Assembly: GCF_000764305.2 (NCBI RefSeq) | Contig: NW_025933375.1 | Location: 62,001 to 126,000, forward strand | DNA: 64,000 bases | Direction: 5' to 3' | DNA from: Hyalella azteca | Taxonomy: Eukaryota; Arthropoda; Malacostraca; Amphipoda; Hyalellidae | Shown: piece after piece, positions 33,625 through 44,095 of the stretch | Numbering within the stretch: position 1 is the first letter of the stretch | How the letters are laid out: every line of letters starts with the position of its first letter | Notes under the pieces: generated by a model | The model's input: the letters and a program-made list of their open reading frames with translations, nothing else | The model's database searches: none | What the model was told of the DNA's origin: nothing | Position numbers and translations under genes: made by a program

Positions 33625-36600
33625 CTGAACAACACATTATTATTTAAACAATAATTTAACAGCCACATAATTTTTTCTATTTATATATTTTGACATTGTC
33701 AATTGATGAATTTAAAATTATGATTTTATAAGCAAGAATTCAAATGCAAAGGTCTCCGTAAATTCCTATACAATTTAAAATTAAATTTAATTCCAATCTT
33801 TGCGAATATTAAATGAAAGTAAATAATTCCAGTTAAATTCATTCAGTTTATTGGCTGATTTTTAATATATTGTTATGAATATGAAGAACAGCGTTACCTC
33901 CAAACCCCATGACAATGGGGCCGATGTAGGCGAGCTTGTTGAGCCCTAAGTCCTTGTAGGGGATGTAGCTCGAGATGTACACTGGCACCTGAAAAAAAGA
34001 AATTTTAAAAGCTGCCAGAATATAATTTCAAGAAAATAATTTCTAGTAAGTTTTAAATAGTAGAAAAATTGCACCAATTTTGTGATAAAAATATCTATGA
34101 AAACTTCGTTGAAAACAAAGTTATGACTACGTCGTTGTCAGCACCATGATTACTCGTTTTATTAATTTTCACCACAATTTTGTGTGGATTCCATCCATTT
34201 CAATATCTTTTAATTATCACTCACTTTTTCACAGTTTCATTTGGAACCTAAATCCTAATTCGGCCACTCATGTTTCGGCCACTCCTCTATCTCATCATCT
34301 TCTCTTCTTTCTCACCTCCTTCTCCCAACCTTGCTTTCGTTAATCCTGCTTCTCTTCATGCCTCCCACGCATCGTAATCGAATTTCTTACTTACAAAAGT
34401 TATGCGTCCAACTTCTTTCTTACACTCTCTGCTCCTCCATCTACATTCCTGTATATCTCATACACTCACCATTCTGCCAACATATACCCTATACCCGTCC
34501 ATATGCTCATCATTTTGCCTACATATAGTCCAGAGCTGGGCAGCGCTACTTTGAAATGTAGCGCCGCTACCGCTACCGCTACATGCTCTAAATGTAGCAC
34601 ATGCTCACAATTTCGCCTATACGTATATCCTACACCCGCTCATATGCTTACAATTTCACCTACATATACCCTACACCTGCTCATATGCTCATAATTTCAC
34701 CTACATATACCCTACACCCGCTCATATGCTCATAATTTCACCTACATATACCCTACACCCGCTCATATGCTCATAATTTCACCTACATATACCCTACACC
34801 CGCTCATATGCTCACAATTTCGCCTATACGTATACCCTACACCCGCTCATATGCTCATAATTTCACCTACAAATACGCTACACCTGCTCATATGCTCATA
34901 ATTTCACCTACAAATACCCTACACCTGCTCATATGCTCATAATTTCACCTACATATACCCTACACTGAGTACACTCGCTCATACGCTCACAATTTCGCCT
35001 ACATATACCCTACACTCGCTCATACGCTCACAATTTCGCCTACATATACCCTACACCCGCTCATACGCTCACAATTTCGCCTACATATACCCAGTGCTGG
35101 GCAGCGCTACTTTGAAATGTAGCGGCCGCTACCGCTACCGCTACATGCTCTAAATGTAGCGGGCGCTACCGCTACAATTACTTAAATGTAGCGCCGCTAC
35201 CGCTACCGCTACTAAAAATGCAGCGGCCGCTATATGTAGCGCGCTACTGCCCACCTCTGCATATACCCTACACCTGCTCATATGCTCACCACTTCACCCC
35301 CTTCGTCAGGAGGTTGCTGCGGTGCGATATCTTCAGGTTTTTCAATGTGGCCTTCATCAACAGATGCAATGTCCTCAGCGTGGTGGTTAGCCTGCATTTA
35401 TAAAATTCGGGTAATAAAATGTGCGGAATTATATTCTGAAAAACAGGTGTACATTGGATTGTTTCTTTATTAAAACTGCATGAATGTTTTACTAAAAGAC
35501 TATAATACATTATTACAAGCATAAATATAATTTTGGCTTCGCTTTCGTTTATTTATTTTATTAGTTTTTAAACAATTCGTTTCTAAGAAACATACTCGGT
35601 TATATTCTGCCCACGGACCCCTAAAAATTAATGCCAATAAGATTTTCATTCTGGGTCTGCTTCACGCCCGATCGAAATAAGTTTTTGATCAGAATTAATT
35701 TCCTTGCCGACTTTACAGTCGCCTGAGAATAAGAGAAGAGTTGGCCAAGCCGAGTCATACCGAGCATGCGCAAGCTGCCCAGAGGCTGCCCTTCAAGTCC
35801 AAGGGCCATACTTTCAAAACTCGCTAAGTGAACGTAAGAACTTACGCTCTATTTTCTTGTCTATGATTGGTGGATTCTGCTTGAAAGGCCGTCAATGATT
35901 GGCTGATGAACTTACGATCTCTTAACTTTTTTGTAAAGTATAGGCCCTGAGCCGAACTGCCGAAGCGACTTGTTCCCAAAGTCCTATATGGGCACTTATT
36001 TCATAGACAGGGCCGCATCCAATAAGCGAGTCGCCCTGCATACTTCATGATAAGGTTGAAATCCCCCATTTCAATAGTCAAATTCCATTGATCTGAGCCC
36101 ACCTGTAGCGGTGGGGGTCGCCCACCCTTCGTTATGGGGTTATATCCCCCTCCTCTGTGTGATCCCGACGTGTTGGTTGAGGCCACCACACCCAAGTGAG
36201 GCGCGTGTGGGTGCATGTCGGGGAATGAGGGCGGCAAGGGAACGTATGTGCCGGAGGTGGGTTCAACAATGGGTTCTGAAGAGCCTGGCTTGGCCGCAAG
36301 GCGACGCAATTCTTCTTCTTCTGCGTAGTAGCCTGGAGAATTTCGTAATGTAGGCTTTGTACAAATTAAATTGTTTCGTGGGCAAAAGTTTTAACGGAGC
36401 GGCAATTGATGTGCGGTAATAGCAGAGATGAAACCGACAATAAACCGATGGTAGTCGATAAAGTATACTTGCTGTGACCCGTGAAATGGTTGTGTATATT
36501 AAATTAGTATCTTTAGAAACCTACGTTACTTGCAGCTGTAAAGCGGTAGATTTAAATCGTTCTAAATAATTTCCGTCCTTCATCTCAAAATCTTTGCCTT

Positions 36601-39600
36601 ACATAACTTTTGATACTTTGATAACGGTACTCGATTTCGTTTCCATTAACGATTCGTAAATATTTTTCCAATATTGATAGTATTGAAAAGTCTCACGATC
36701 GCGTCATTAAATGCTGAAAGATAATTTCGCACACTCGATAATTTTACACAAAAAAGTATCCTAATTATAATATAATACATTTTACACACATCGTAATTTC
36801 TAAAACTTTCTTATCATTGTCATCATAAAAGCATGGAAGACAATTCTAAGTAAAAATTTACCGCCATCTCCTGGCGACTTACTCATCAGAGTTAAGGTAT
36901 GAAGAAATTAAGTAAGTGGTTTAGGCCCGGATCAGGTGCATTCGGCACAAACAAATACATTTTTGATGTAAAATAATTGAAAAAATTTCCTCACTCCCCA
37001 TGAAACTCCCCCAAAATCCATAAGTCATGAACGCCTCATCACGAGCGTCGCTCTTCGTTAACTTCGCAGAATCGCGGGTACACAAAATTTTCATCGCAGG
37101 TACGAGCCGAAAAACTTGAATCCAATTTAATTTTCTACCCCAAAAAGAACTCCCATTTTTATTGCTGATATTTTGTTCTGATTATCGGTGAACTTTATAT
37201 AGTTATCATAAATTTTTCAAATGTTGTGGTCAAATATAAATTATTTACATTGGTATCGCGCTGTATAAAAAAAAAGTCATTCATATTTCCATGAACAATG
37301 AATGCCAAAATATTCCGGAAGATGCTAGCGAAAAATATGAGCACAGAAAACAACCTCTAAAATATAAAATAACTTCCCGGGCATCGTCAATTCAATGCTG
37401 AACTAGCAAGTAGTTATATAAAATAATGCTGAACTAACTAAAAGACGTTTATTAACAACACTATTTTATATACGACGAAAATCTAACACTAATTCACCAA
37501 GACTACGCTTCCATAATTTATAATTGCGGCAAAAATTCATTATATGAAATAGAATATAATATAATACTATTATATAATATATAATAATAATATATGAATT
37601 AATAATAATATATAATAATATTATATTTTCGTTTCAAGATGCGTTGAATTATTTCGATCGCTATCCCACGATCATTAAACATTTAATGATCATATATTGC
37701 AATAAAATCTTCAATTTTTGTCCCATCAATTTCAAAGGACATTGAACGATGTCCTGAATTCCAAAAAACTCGTCAATATTAATGTATCCTAAATACATGC
37801 TTGCCCTCTCTGGATACGCCTCACTAATACAGAGCAGGGATCCTTTAAAGAGGCCATGCTGGTCCCTGTGACAAGCGCCAGGCATGCTTTATCATTGCGA
37901 GCCCAGGGCCTGAATACGCGCGTGTAATAACACGGCACTCAAATACACGAGTGTAACACGGCACCTAAATACGCGCGTGTTACATGGCACCTAAATACGC
38001 GCGTGTTACACCGCGTGTTACACGGCACCTAAATGCGCGCGTTTTACACGGCACCTAAATACGCGGATGTTATATGGCACCTAAATACGCGCGTGTTACA
38101 TGGCACCTAAATGCGCGCGTTTTACACGGCTCCTAACTACGCGCGTGTAACACGGCACCTAAATACGCGGATGTTACATGGCACCTAAATACGCGCGTGT
38201 TACACCGCGTGTTACACAGCACCTAAATGCGCGCGTTTTACACGGCTCCTAAATATGCGTGTGTAACACGGCACCTAAATACGCGCGAGTAACACGGCAC
38301 CTAAATACGCGTGTGTTACACGGCACCTAAATACGCGCGTGTTACACGGCACCTAAATACGTGCGTGTAACACGGCACCTAAATACGCGAGTGTAACACG
38401 GCACCTAAATACGCGTGTGTAACGCGGCACCTAAATACGCGTGTGTAACACGGCACCTAAATACGCGCGTGTTACACGGCACCTAAATACGTGCGTGTAA
38501 CACGGCACCTAAATACGCGAGTGCAACACGGCACCTAAATACGCGCGTGTAACACGGCACCTAAATACGCGTGTGTAACATGGCCCCTTAATACGCGAGT
38601 GCAACACGGCATCTACATACGCGAGTGCAACACGGCACCTAAATACGCGTATGTAACACGGCACCTAAATAGGCACCTGCAACACGGCACATAAATAAGC
38701 GCGTGTAACACGGCACCTAGATACGCGTGTGTAACACGGCACCTAAATACGCGTGTGTAACACGGCACCTAAATAGGCACCTGCAACACGGCACATAAAT
38801 ACGCGCGTGTAACACGGCTCCTAAATACGCGCTTTTAACAAAGCACCTAAATAAGCGAGTGTTACACGGCACCTAAACATGCTCGAGTCACACGGCACCT
38901 AAATAAGCGAGTGTAACTCAGCACCTAAATACTCACGTGTAGCACAGAATCTTAATTCGAAGGAACGCAACAACTAATCGAAACCAACTGCTGAATATTT
39001 GAATGACTTTAACGCAGGGTATCTCTGTTTCATTTATAAATATAAGTTTAAATTTTCCCGTACTGAGCAAATTGTCCGCATGCGGGGTCGTTTATATGAG
39101 GAAACTTGGACATTGATGCACTCAGTTATTCAAGTACAAATCTTCTCGCTTTGAAAATTTCTAACAAATGACAAAACTTCATCATATAAACAATTCTCTA
39201 GAAAATTATGAAATTTTTCCTCACTTCTAGCACATATCATAAGCAGGATGAAAGCGTCCTGCACCGAATCGAATAATTATTAAGAGCTGTAATTTTAGCA
39301 TTCTGTGGCATAGGCCTTTTGAAGTACAAAATTTGGTAGTGATTTAAAAGAAATATTTAAAAATCAAGCAGCTCACCTCCATAGAAATCTCTAATCATGT
39401 ACATTCTCTAGTCATTAAAAATAATAACGAATCAACGCTAATTGAAATTAACAGTCGAGTTACTAATTTTGAAACGGAGATGTCAACAATCAAGGTTCAG
39501 GGTGGAAGTTTTTAACAATGTTTAATTATGGAAATTATTAACAACTAGGGTAGAAATTAATTACAAGTTTAAAAATTTTAAGTTATTATCAACGAAGGGG

Positions 39601-41515
39601 GAAGTTATTAAAACTTTTCTACAATATAATTTATTTATAATTTCAATATAATTTATTTATAATTTATATAATATAATTTATTCAAAATTTCAACAATATA
39701 ATTTATTAAAAACTATTGTAGAAGTTATTTGCGTTTTTCCACAAAGAAAATAATTACAATGAGGGCGAAAATACAAACAATAAAACAAAGTAAAACTATA
39801 AAACAAAGTAAAACAATAAAACAAAGTAAAACAATAAAACAAAGTAAAACAATAAAATAAAGTAAAACAAAGTAAAACAATAAAACAAAGTAAAACAAAG
39901 TAAGACAATAAACAAAGTAAAACAATAAAACAAAGTAAAACAAAGTAAGACAATAAACAAAGTAAGACAATAAAGTACAAACAATAAAACAAAGTAAAAC
40001 AATTAAACTCCCAATATCTCACCGATGGTGGCCATGGCAGCACCTATAAGTATGAGCAGTGTGCCCAGAGTGAGGGCTTTACAGGCGTTCCAGAGGCAGG
40101 AGGTGGTGACCTTGCCCTTGACGGCCTGGAGGCTCCACTCGCGCCGCGCCTGCGACCGTCGAGGGAAGAACGAGCCGCTCGCGCCACACTCGGCCGACGG
40201 TAGTTTTTCCTGCTTCGGGCCGGCGCTGAAAATGTTCAGGTTGCGGCACAGCTGGTGACCTGGGGAGTGTGCTCAATATTAGCGTAAGGTTTCTTTAATA
40301 GTTGACACTATTCACTATTAGTATATTAAGAAAAATAACATATAGTTCTTTTTTGGTTATTGTCCAGGAATGGTTATTTTTTGTCCAATTGTTATGGTGA
40401 AGATTCTATTGTATGACACGATGAGAGAGCAAATTATTGAAGGTTGCAGTGGTCAAATCAGCTTAAATTCAAAGGTTTTTGTTTTATGTATAATTAAGGT
40501 AAAAATCTATGATATTGTAACAGCTTTTTAGTGGTTTGTTGTTCCTCGCTGTAGTTTCCTCTTTGCAGCTTCTGGCCTGAAGATGTTGTATGTTATAGTT
40601 TGCACTGTTGATTATTTGCCTCAATATTTAATTTCCTATAATTTATTTTCTCATGATGAAGTTGGAATTTTCAGTTTCACTGTCAAGCTGAGGATAACAT
40701 CTGGCCTGAGATTTAAGTTCGTATTAAATTAATATTTAAGTAGAATAAAAAATAATTGCAAAAACCGCTTTTTATAAGCGTTGCTAGAAATGGTTATTTC
40801 TGGCCGTTGGATGTGGTGATGAAGCTATTTTAGGACTCAAGACTGCACTAAAATGTGTATCTAAAATAGTTGGGTCTTAATTTCTATTCTCAGTTATCGA
40901 AGTTAAGTAATCGGATCCTACCTAAAATTGATATACTTATTATCTCTAATTTTTTTGGCCAGAACTGTTTATTTATATATCATTACAGACATTGATTCTG
41001 TTATTCAGAGTTAAAGTAAAGACTGGCCGTAAATACATTTTAATGGCGAATTTTGATAATAATATTTATTCATAACGTGAAATGAGACATTCTTGAAATT
41101 ACCTTGCGTTTAACCGGATGCGGAAGACTGTGGACCGACGATCAGCTCAAAGCTTACACAATTTTTAGAATTTAACCTGGCACTGGAGGTTACAGATCCG
41201 CTACCGGCTCAAATCTTGCTCAAAATTTATATAGGGTCTAACCTTATGCAGAAGTTTTTAGACCCGCGACCGGCTCAGCGCCTTAACATACCTTAGGGTC
41301 TAATCTGATGCCGGAGTTTGTAGACCCAAGACTAGCTTAATATCTAGGGTCTAACCTGGTACTGAAGTTTGCTGACTTGTGGTCTGTCCCGGGGCCCCAG
41401 CCTCCGGATGGTACTGTGGGGTCTGGTAGTTGTGGGCCAGGTTCTTGAGGTGGTTGGCCTTGTGGGCCCGCTGCGAGGCCCGCAGTTTGGCTGACATGAT
41501 GGCCCCGGAATACAT
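32417..41515 (-). CDS. TMEM200-family two-pass membrane protein
   Basis: Six minus-strand exons (41515-41377, 40259-40023, 36332-36103, 35391-35290, 33988-33898, 33624-32417) join with matching phases to 668 residues plus TAG. Residues about 75-125 hold VKGKV..S followed by TM1 (LTLGTLLILIGAAMATIG), and about 253-282 hold NKLAYIGPIVMGFGGFVIV then a cytoplasmic border TFEARDSAAKIVPARF. Both patterns match vertebrate TMEM200A-C (VRGKIRLYSPSG.. and MLGPFTMGIGIFIF..HENRDKETKI), a family of unknown molecular function. Between the TMs are about 130 residues, starting GYYAEEEEL and rich in Pro/Gly/Ser, longer than I recall for the vertebrate loop. The tail (about 283-668) is Ser/Arg-rich with a His cluster at 586-605 and looks disordered. 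The start is the first in-frame ATG after a TAG; a further 5' coding exon cannot be excluded. Confidence 0.88.
33898..33988 (-). CDS. TMEM200-like exon 5 (start of TM2)
   Basis: Acceptor tttttttcag ends at 33989; donor GTAACG at 33897. Reads VPVYISSYIPYKDLGLNKLA then YIGPIVMGFG. Entry phase 0, exit phase 1. Confidence 0.9.
33989..34484. other. TMEM200-like intron, 3' part
   Basis: T/C-rich on the plus strand (34140-34480); nothing further recognised. Confidence 0.5.
34485..35083 (+). repeat. 41-bp minisatellite in TMEM200-like intron
   Basis: About 13 units of ctcatatgctcataatttca, cctacatataccctacaccc, g, with variants (tcacaatttcgcctatacg). One truncated and one complete hAT-type MITE are inserted in it; a partial unit continues after the second at 35260-35290. 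Confidence 0.93.
34532..34594 (+). mobile_element. Truncated hAT-type MITE copy
   Basis: Starts CAGAGCTGGGCAGCGCTACT and runs to ctctaaatgtagc, matching the 5' part of the complete copy at 35092, then returns to satellite sequence. Confidence 0.75.
35092..35259 (+). mobile_element. Complete hAT-type MITE, 168 bp, with 8-bp target duplication
   Basis: Begins CAGTGCTGGGCAGCGCTACT and ends GCGCTACTGCCCACCTCTG (inverted termini of CAG-TGCTGGGCAG type). It is flanked on both sides by the identical 8 bp catatacc (35084-35091 and 35260-35267), the duplication length of hAT elements. The interior is a string of TAGCGGC/CCGCTA words and can fold on itself. It carries no transposase. Confidence 0.9.
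35290..35391 (-). CDS. TMEM200-like exon 4 (acidic loop)
   Basis: 34 codons, phase 0 on both sides. Acceptor tgcag at 35392 side, donor GTGAGC at 35289. Reads ANHHAEDIASVDEGHIEKPE then DIAPQQPPDEGGEV. Being a symmetric phase-0 exon it could be skipped without a frameshift. Called from phase, splice sites and composition; there is no conserved motif. Confidence 0.68.
36103..36332 (-). CDS. TMEM200-like exon 3 (loop, GYYAEEEE)
   Basis: Acceptor ttctccag ends at 36333; donor GTGGGC at 36102. Opens with GYYAEEEELRRLAAKPG directly after TM1, then Pro/His/Gly-rich sequence to GGRPPPLQ. Entry phase 1, exit phase 0; the frame closes on both sides. Confidence 0.82.
36333..37914. other. TMEM200-like intron 2, first part
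   Basis: AT-rich with TAA/TAT runs at 37545-37630; no feature otherwise. Confidence 0.5.
37915..38945 (+). repeat. 26-bp minisatellite, about 39 units
   Basis: Unit cacctaaatacgcgcgtgta + acacgg, period 26 bp. Units vary between cgtgtaacacg and cgtgttacacg, both forming a small CGTGT/ACACG inverted repeat; many carry ACGCGCGT. At about 1 kb it is the largest array in the window. Confidence 0.94.
38946..39769. other. TMEM200-like intron 2, middle part
   Basis: AT-rich, with a run of ataatttatttataattt words at 39625-39715. Confidence 0.5.
39770..40010 (+). repeat. aaaacaataaaacaaagt short tandem repeat
   Basis: Repeats of caaagtaaaacaataaaa with changing spacing, ending about 12 bp from exon 2 of the TMEM200-like gene. 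The minus strand is T-rich and gives false Phe/Leu/Cys ORFs. Confidence 0.85.
40023..40259 (-). CDS. TMEM200-like exon 2 (TM1)
   Basis: Acceptor ccccag ends at 40260; donor GTGAGA at 40022. Encodes HQLCRNLNIFSAG, a basic stretch FFPRRSQARREWSLQ, VKGKVTT and TM1. Phase 1 at both ends. Confidence 0.9.
40260..41104. other. TMEM200-like intron 1
   Basis: AT-rich intron; words like ctggcc recur (40570, 40700, 40800, 40970) in faintly periodic fashion. No exon. Confidence 0.4.
41105..41376 (+). repeat. Degenerate 50-65-bp tandem repeat abutting exon 1 donor
   Basis: Units start near 41108, 41171, 41238, 41300 and 41351, sharing ctaacctgatgccggagttt, agaccc and accggctca. Similarity stops at about 41376, exactly the preferred donor of TMEM200-like exon 1. 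Confidence 0.7.
41377..41515 (-). CDS. TMEM200-like exon 1 (N-terminus)
   Basis: ATG at 41515 (second in-frame ATG at 41497). Reads MYSGAIMSAKLRASQRAHKA onward through AGAPGQTT. Donor GTCAGC at 41376, phase 1. A second donor in the same phase, GTTAGA at 41355, would add seven residues but lies within a tandem repeat, so the first is preferred. Confidence 0.7.
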
Positions 41516-43006
41516 CGTGGACCCGTGATGCCACTCGTTCTTCTATATATAATGTATCCTTGCTGGCCTAAGTATGTTTCTGATCAGTTCACTGTTCAGT
41601 CATTATTTTCGCTCAAATTTATTTTCTTAATCGAAACTCGTGCACAATTTTACATTTTTGTCGCGCTTCATAGATTTACTTTTCTTCTCTCAATTGACTC
41701 TCATTACCCCGTGTGATAATGGCTATTTCGAATAAATTTCACAATATTTTTTTTTCGACTGAAATTCAGGCAGCCAATTTTTACGCACTTATATTCTTAA
41801 GGGAAAATTGCGGCCATTGCTTCCTTCAGTTTGATTTGATCAGTAATCAAATATTCAATGATATTTCCAAGCCGGGGAATACGTAGAGTTGTTGAGTGAA
41901 ATGTCCCGCGTTTAAAAGTTCAACTAATTTCCTGTTTTTATTCATGTTTAATATCAGCGTTTGTTCTTTCGTATCACATGTTACACTAAATTTTTTTTCT
42001 GATATGCTTTTGAAACAATTTTTTTTTCATAAAAACATTCTAGTTCTTATTTTTCTCATAAAAAAAGCGTGTGCAAAAGCAACGTTTCTAGCTAACGTAC
42101 CTGAAATTGTTTATTGACTTCACTTCATACACATGCCGTGAACTCGTGTATAAACTCGCCGACTGAGAATGGTTTTCAAGGCAGTATTTATGCGTATGTT
42201 ACCCAAAAACATGTCTTAATTTGCAGAATTTTTTCACTATTTCAGAGCTTGGAACAAAGCACAAGCTGCTCAGAATATTATATATGATGAGTCTTTCGCA
42301 CGTATGAAACCTAAATTGCTGCAGTCTATAATAACCTCGCATGCATTGAAGAAGCCTGCAAATAAAAGATCGAAATGCACGATAATTAGAACAAAACCAC
42401 ATCACATTTTAAACATAATCGGACATGAAAGGGAATTTTTGATATTTTGATGCATGATAATTAACAGTTTCCAGCAATGAAAAACTAAGAACAGATCAAA
42501 TAACAATATACTTTAACTTGAGCTCTTTCGACATGCAAAAAAATAGTTATTATGTAAGTATAATAGTATAAGTATAACAATAGTATAAATATAATAATAA
42601 GTTTTATTTTATAATTAATCTTTATTGTAAGTGATTAGTCACGAATATTGTTCTTCTAGCATTAGCTGCGATGAACATCAAAATTACTAATTTTTACTTC
42701 AAAATCAGTAATTTGGAAATTTCATGGCAGCATTCATTCGCTTCATTCTTTCTTTTTATTCATATACGCCATTTTTAAATCCAAGTTTAATTTTCTCATT
42801 TATTTATTATAAGTTCAATTCACTCTGCTGTTCATACTCTTCATGATTAACCGAAAAAAAATGTCATCTCACTACGACGCTCACATTTTTCCCTTACGAA
42901 ATTCTACGGAAGTTTTTAACGGAGACCCAATACGAGTAATTAAATGGCATCACAGGGGCACTATTTAGAACACATAAACGTGTTCTTCCATATCTCAATC
43001 ACTCAG
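41516..43006. other. Upstream of TMEM200-like gene, nothing recognised
   Basis: AT-rich. A minus-strand TATA-like ttatatataga lies just upstream of exon 1 (about 41553-41543). Short ORFs (41896-42117, 42405-42199) show no motif. Confidence 0.4.
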
Positions 43007-43092
43007 AGAAATAAACGAGACTTGGTCCAAATATTGATGCACTTTTTGCTCTGTGTAGGGCATTCTGACTCAATTTACTCCTGGCGAAATGG
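43007..43092 (+). repeat. Dispersed MITE-like repeat, 5' part only
   Basis: cactcagagaaataaacgag, cttggtccaaatattgatgc, ctttttgctctg and gggcattctgactca match the first half of the family. Confidence 0.6.
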
Positions 43093-43899
43093 CGTGTCAT
43101 GGTCAGTTACGGCATGAGTGTCACTTTTTAGAGAAAATAACCCATTTATTTTTTTATCGCATGTGGTGTGTGACTTAGCCAATGAATGAGTGGTGCGTAA
43201 CTGGGTTAATTAATGGAAGGTGCGTGACTTTATGAATGGGCTGTTGCTATCTAATTTGTCCCAACTCATTTCTTATACGCGTGAACAAGTCTAGAGGTTC
43301 TATACCACTCGAGTAACTCCTGCCATTCACAACCCAGTTCGTACGCGCTGTAGAAACACATTGTTATAGAAAGCATTGATCGGCTCTTGTGAATGAAGTT
43401 CATCAAGATTATTTGTAACATTAAGCTCGAAAATGTATATTTTTCATTCGATAGTTATTATTACTTATATATCTAAGAAGAGCAAACAATTATTTTTGAT
43501 CGGTAATTACAATTAAATCTCGCGGGGGTTAGGAAATTCATCACATTAAAATCAGCCTATTTCAGAATGTCATATTGAACACTACAAACAATTCACTCAT
43601 AACGACGAGAACGTAATTACAAAACAAAATACGTGAAAAATGTAAAAACCAAAATAAACCAAACCAAACCAAGCGTAAAAAATCCACAAACTTGCATATG
43701 TTTATTTACACATTTTCGTTTACACATTGCCGAGATCTCTCACAAAGTTTCTCGGTGCTCCATTTACCACAAAAATTCTGAACTAGAAACTATTTCAAAA
43801 ACAACTTCAGCAGCGGATCCCATTGCACAACTTGGCCCTCCATTTCCGAGATGCTGTCCGCACAGAAATACGTAGGCGCGGATGACGTCTGTCGGCATA

Positions 43900-44095
43900 C
43901 ACTCACAGAAATGAGTGAAACTTAGTCCGAAAAACAATGCAATGTTTACCTTTTTGTGGGTCATCCAGACCCGGTTTGGCCCGGCAAAAGGTCGCATCTG
44001 TGCTAAGTTTCCTCTCTGCTTGTGCTGCGGGTAAGAAATTATGTCACTATATATTTGGACCATGTCAGCCGTCCATTTTTCTGGGTGCATAAGTG
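43900..44095 (+). repeat. Dispersed MITE-like repeat, best full-length copy
   Basis: About 196 bp from cactcacagaaatgagtgaa to tttttctgggtgcataagtg. The ends are weakly inverted (ACACT..CAGAAA). Middle blocks: gtgggtcatccagacccggt, ttggcccggcaaaagg, ctctctgcttgtgctgcgg, atgtcactatatatttggac. No coding capacity. Confidence 0.7.

Noticed and set aside
32455..33647. Plus-strand ORFs of 94, 68 and 87 aa
   Set aside because: Shadows opposite the TMEM200-like terminal exon.
37915..38945. Possible CRISPR-like array
   Set aside because: The repeats are contiguous with no unique spacers; it is a eukaryotic minisatellite.
39690..40043. Cys/Phe/Leu-rich membrane-like ORFs
   Set aside because: Low-complexity aaaacaataaaacaaagt repeat read on the minus strand; overlaps the end of a true exon in another frame.
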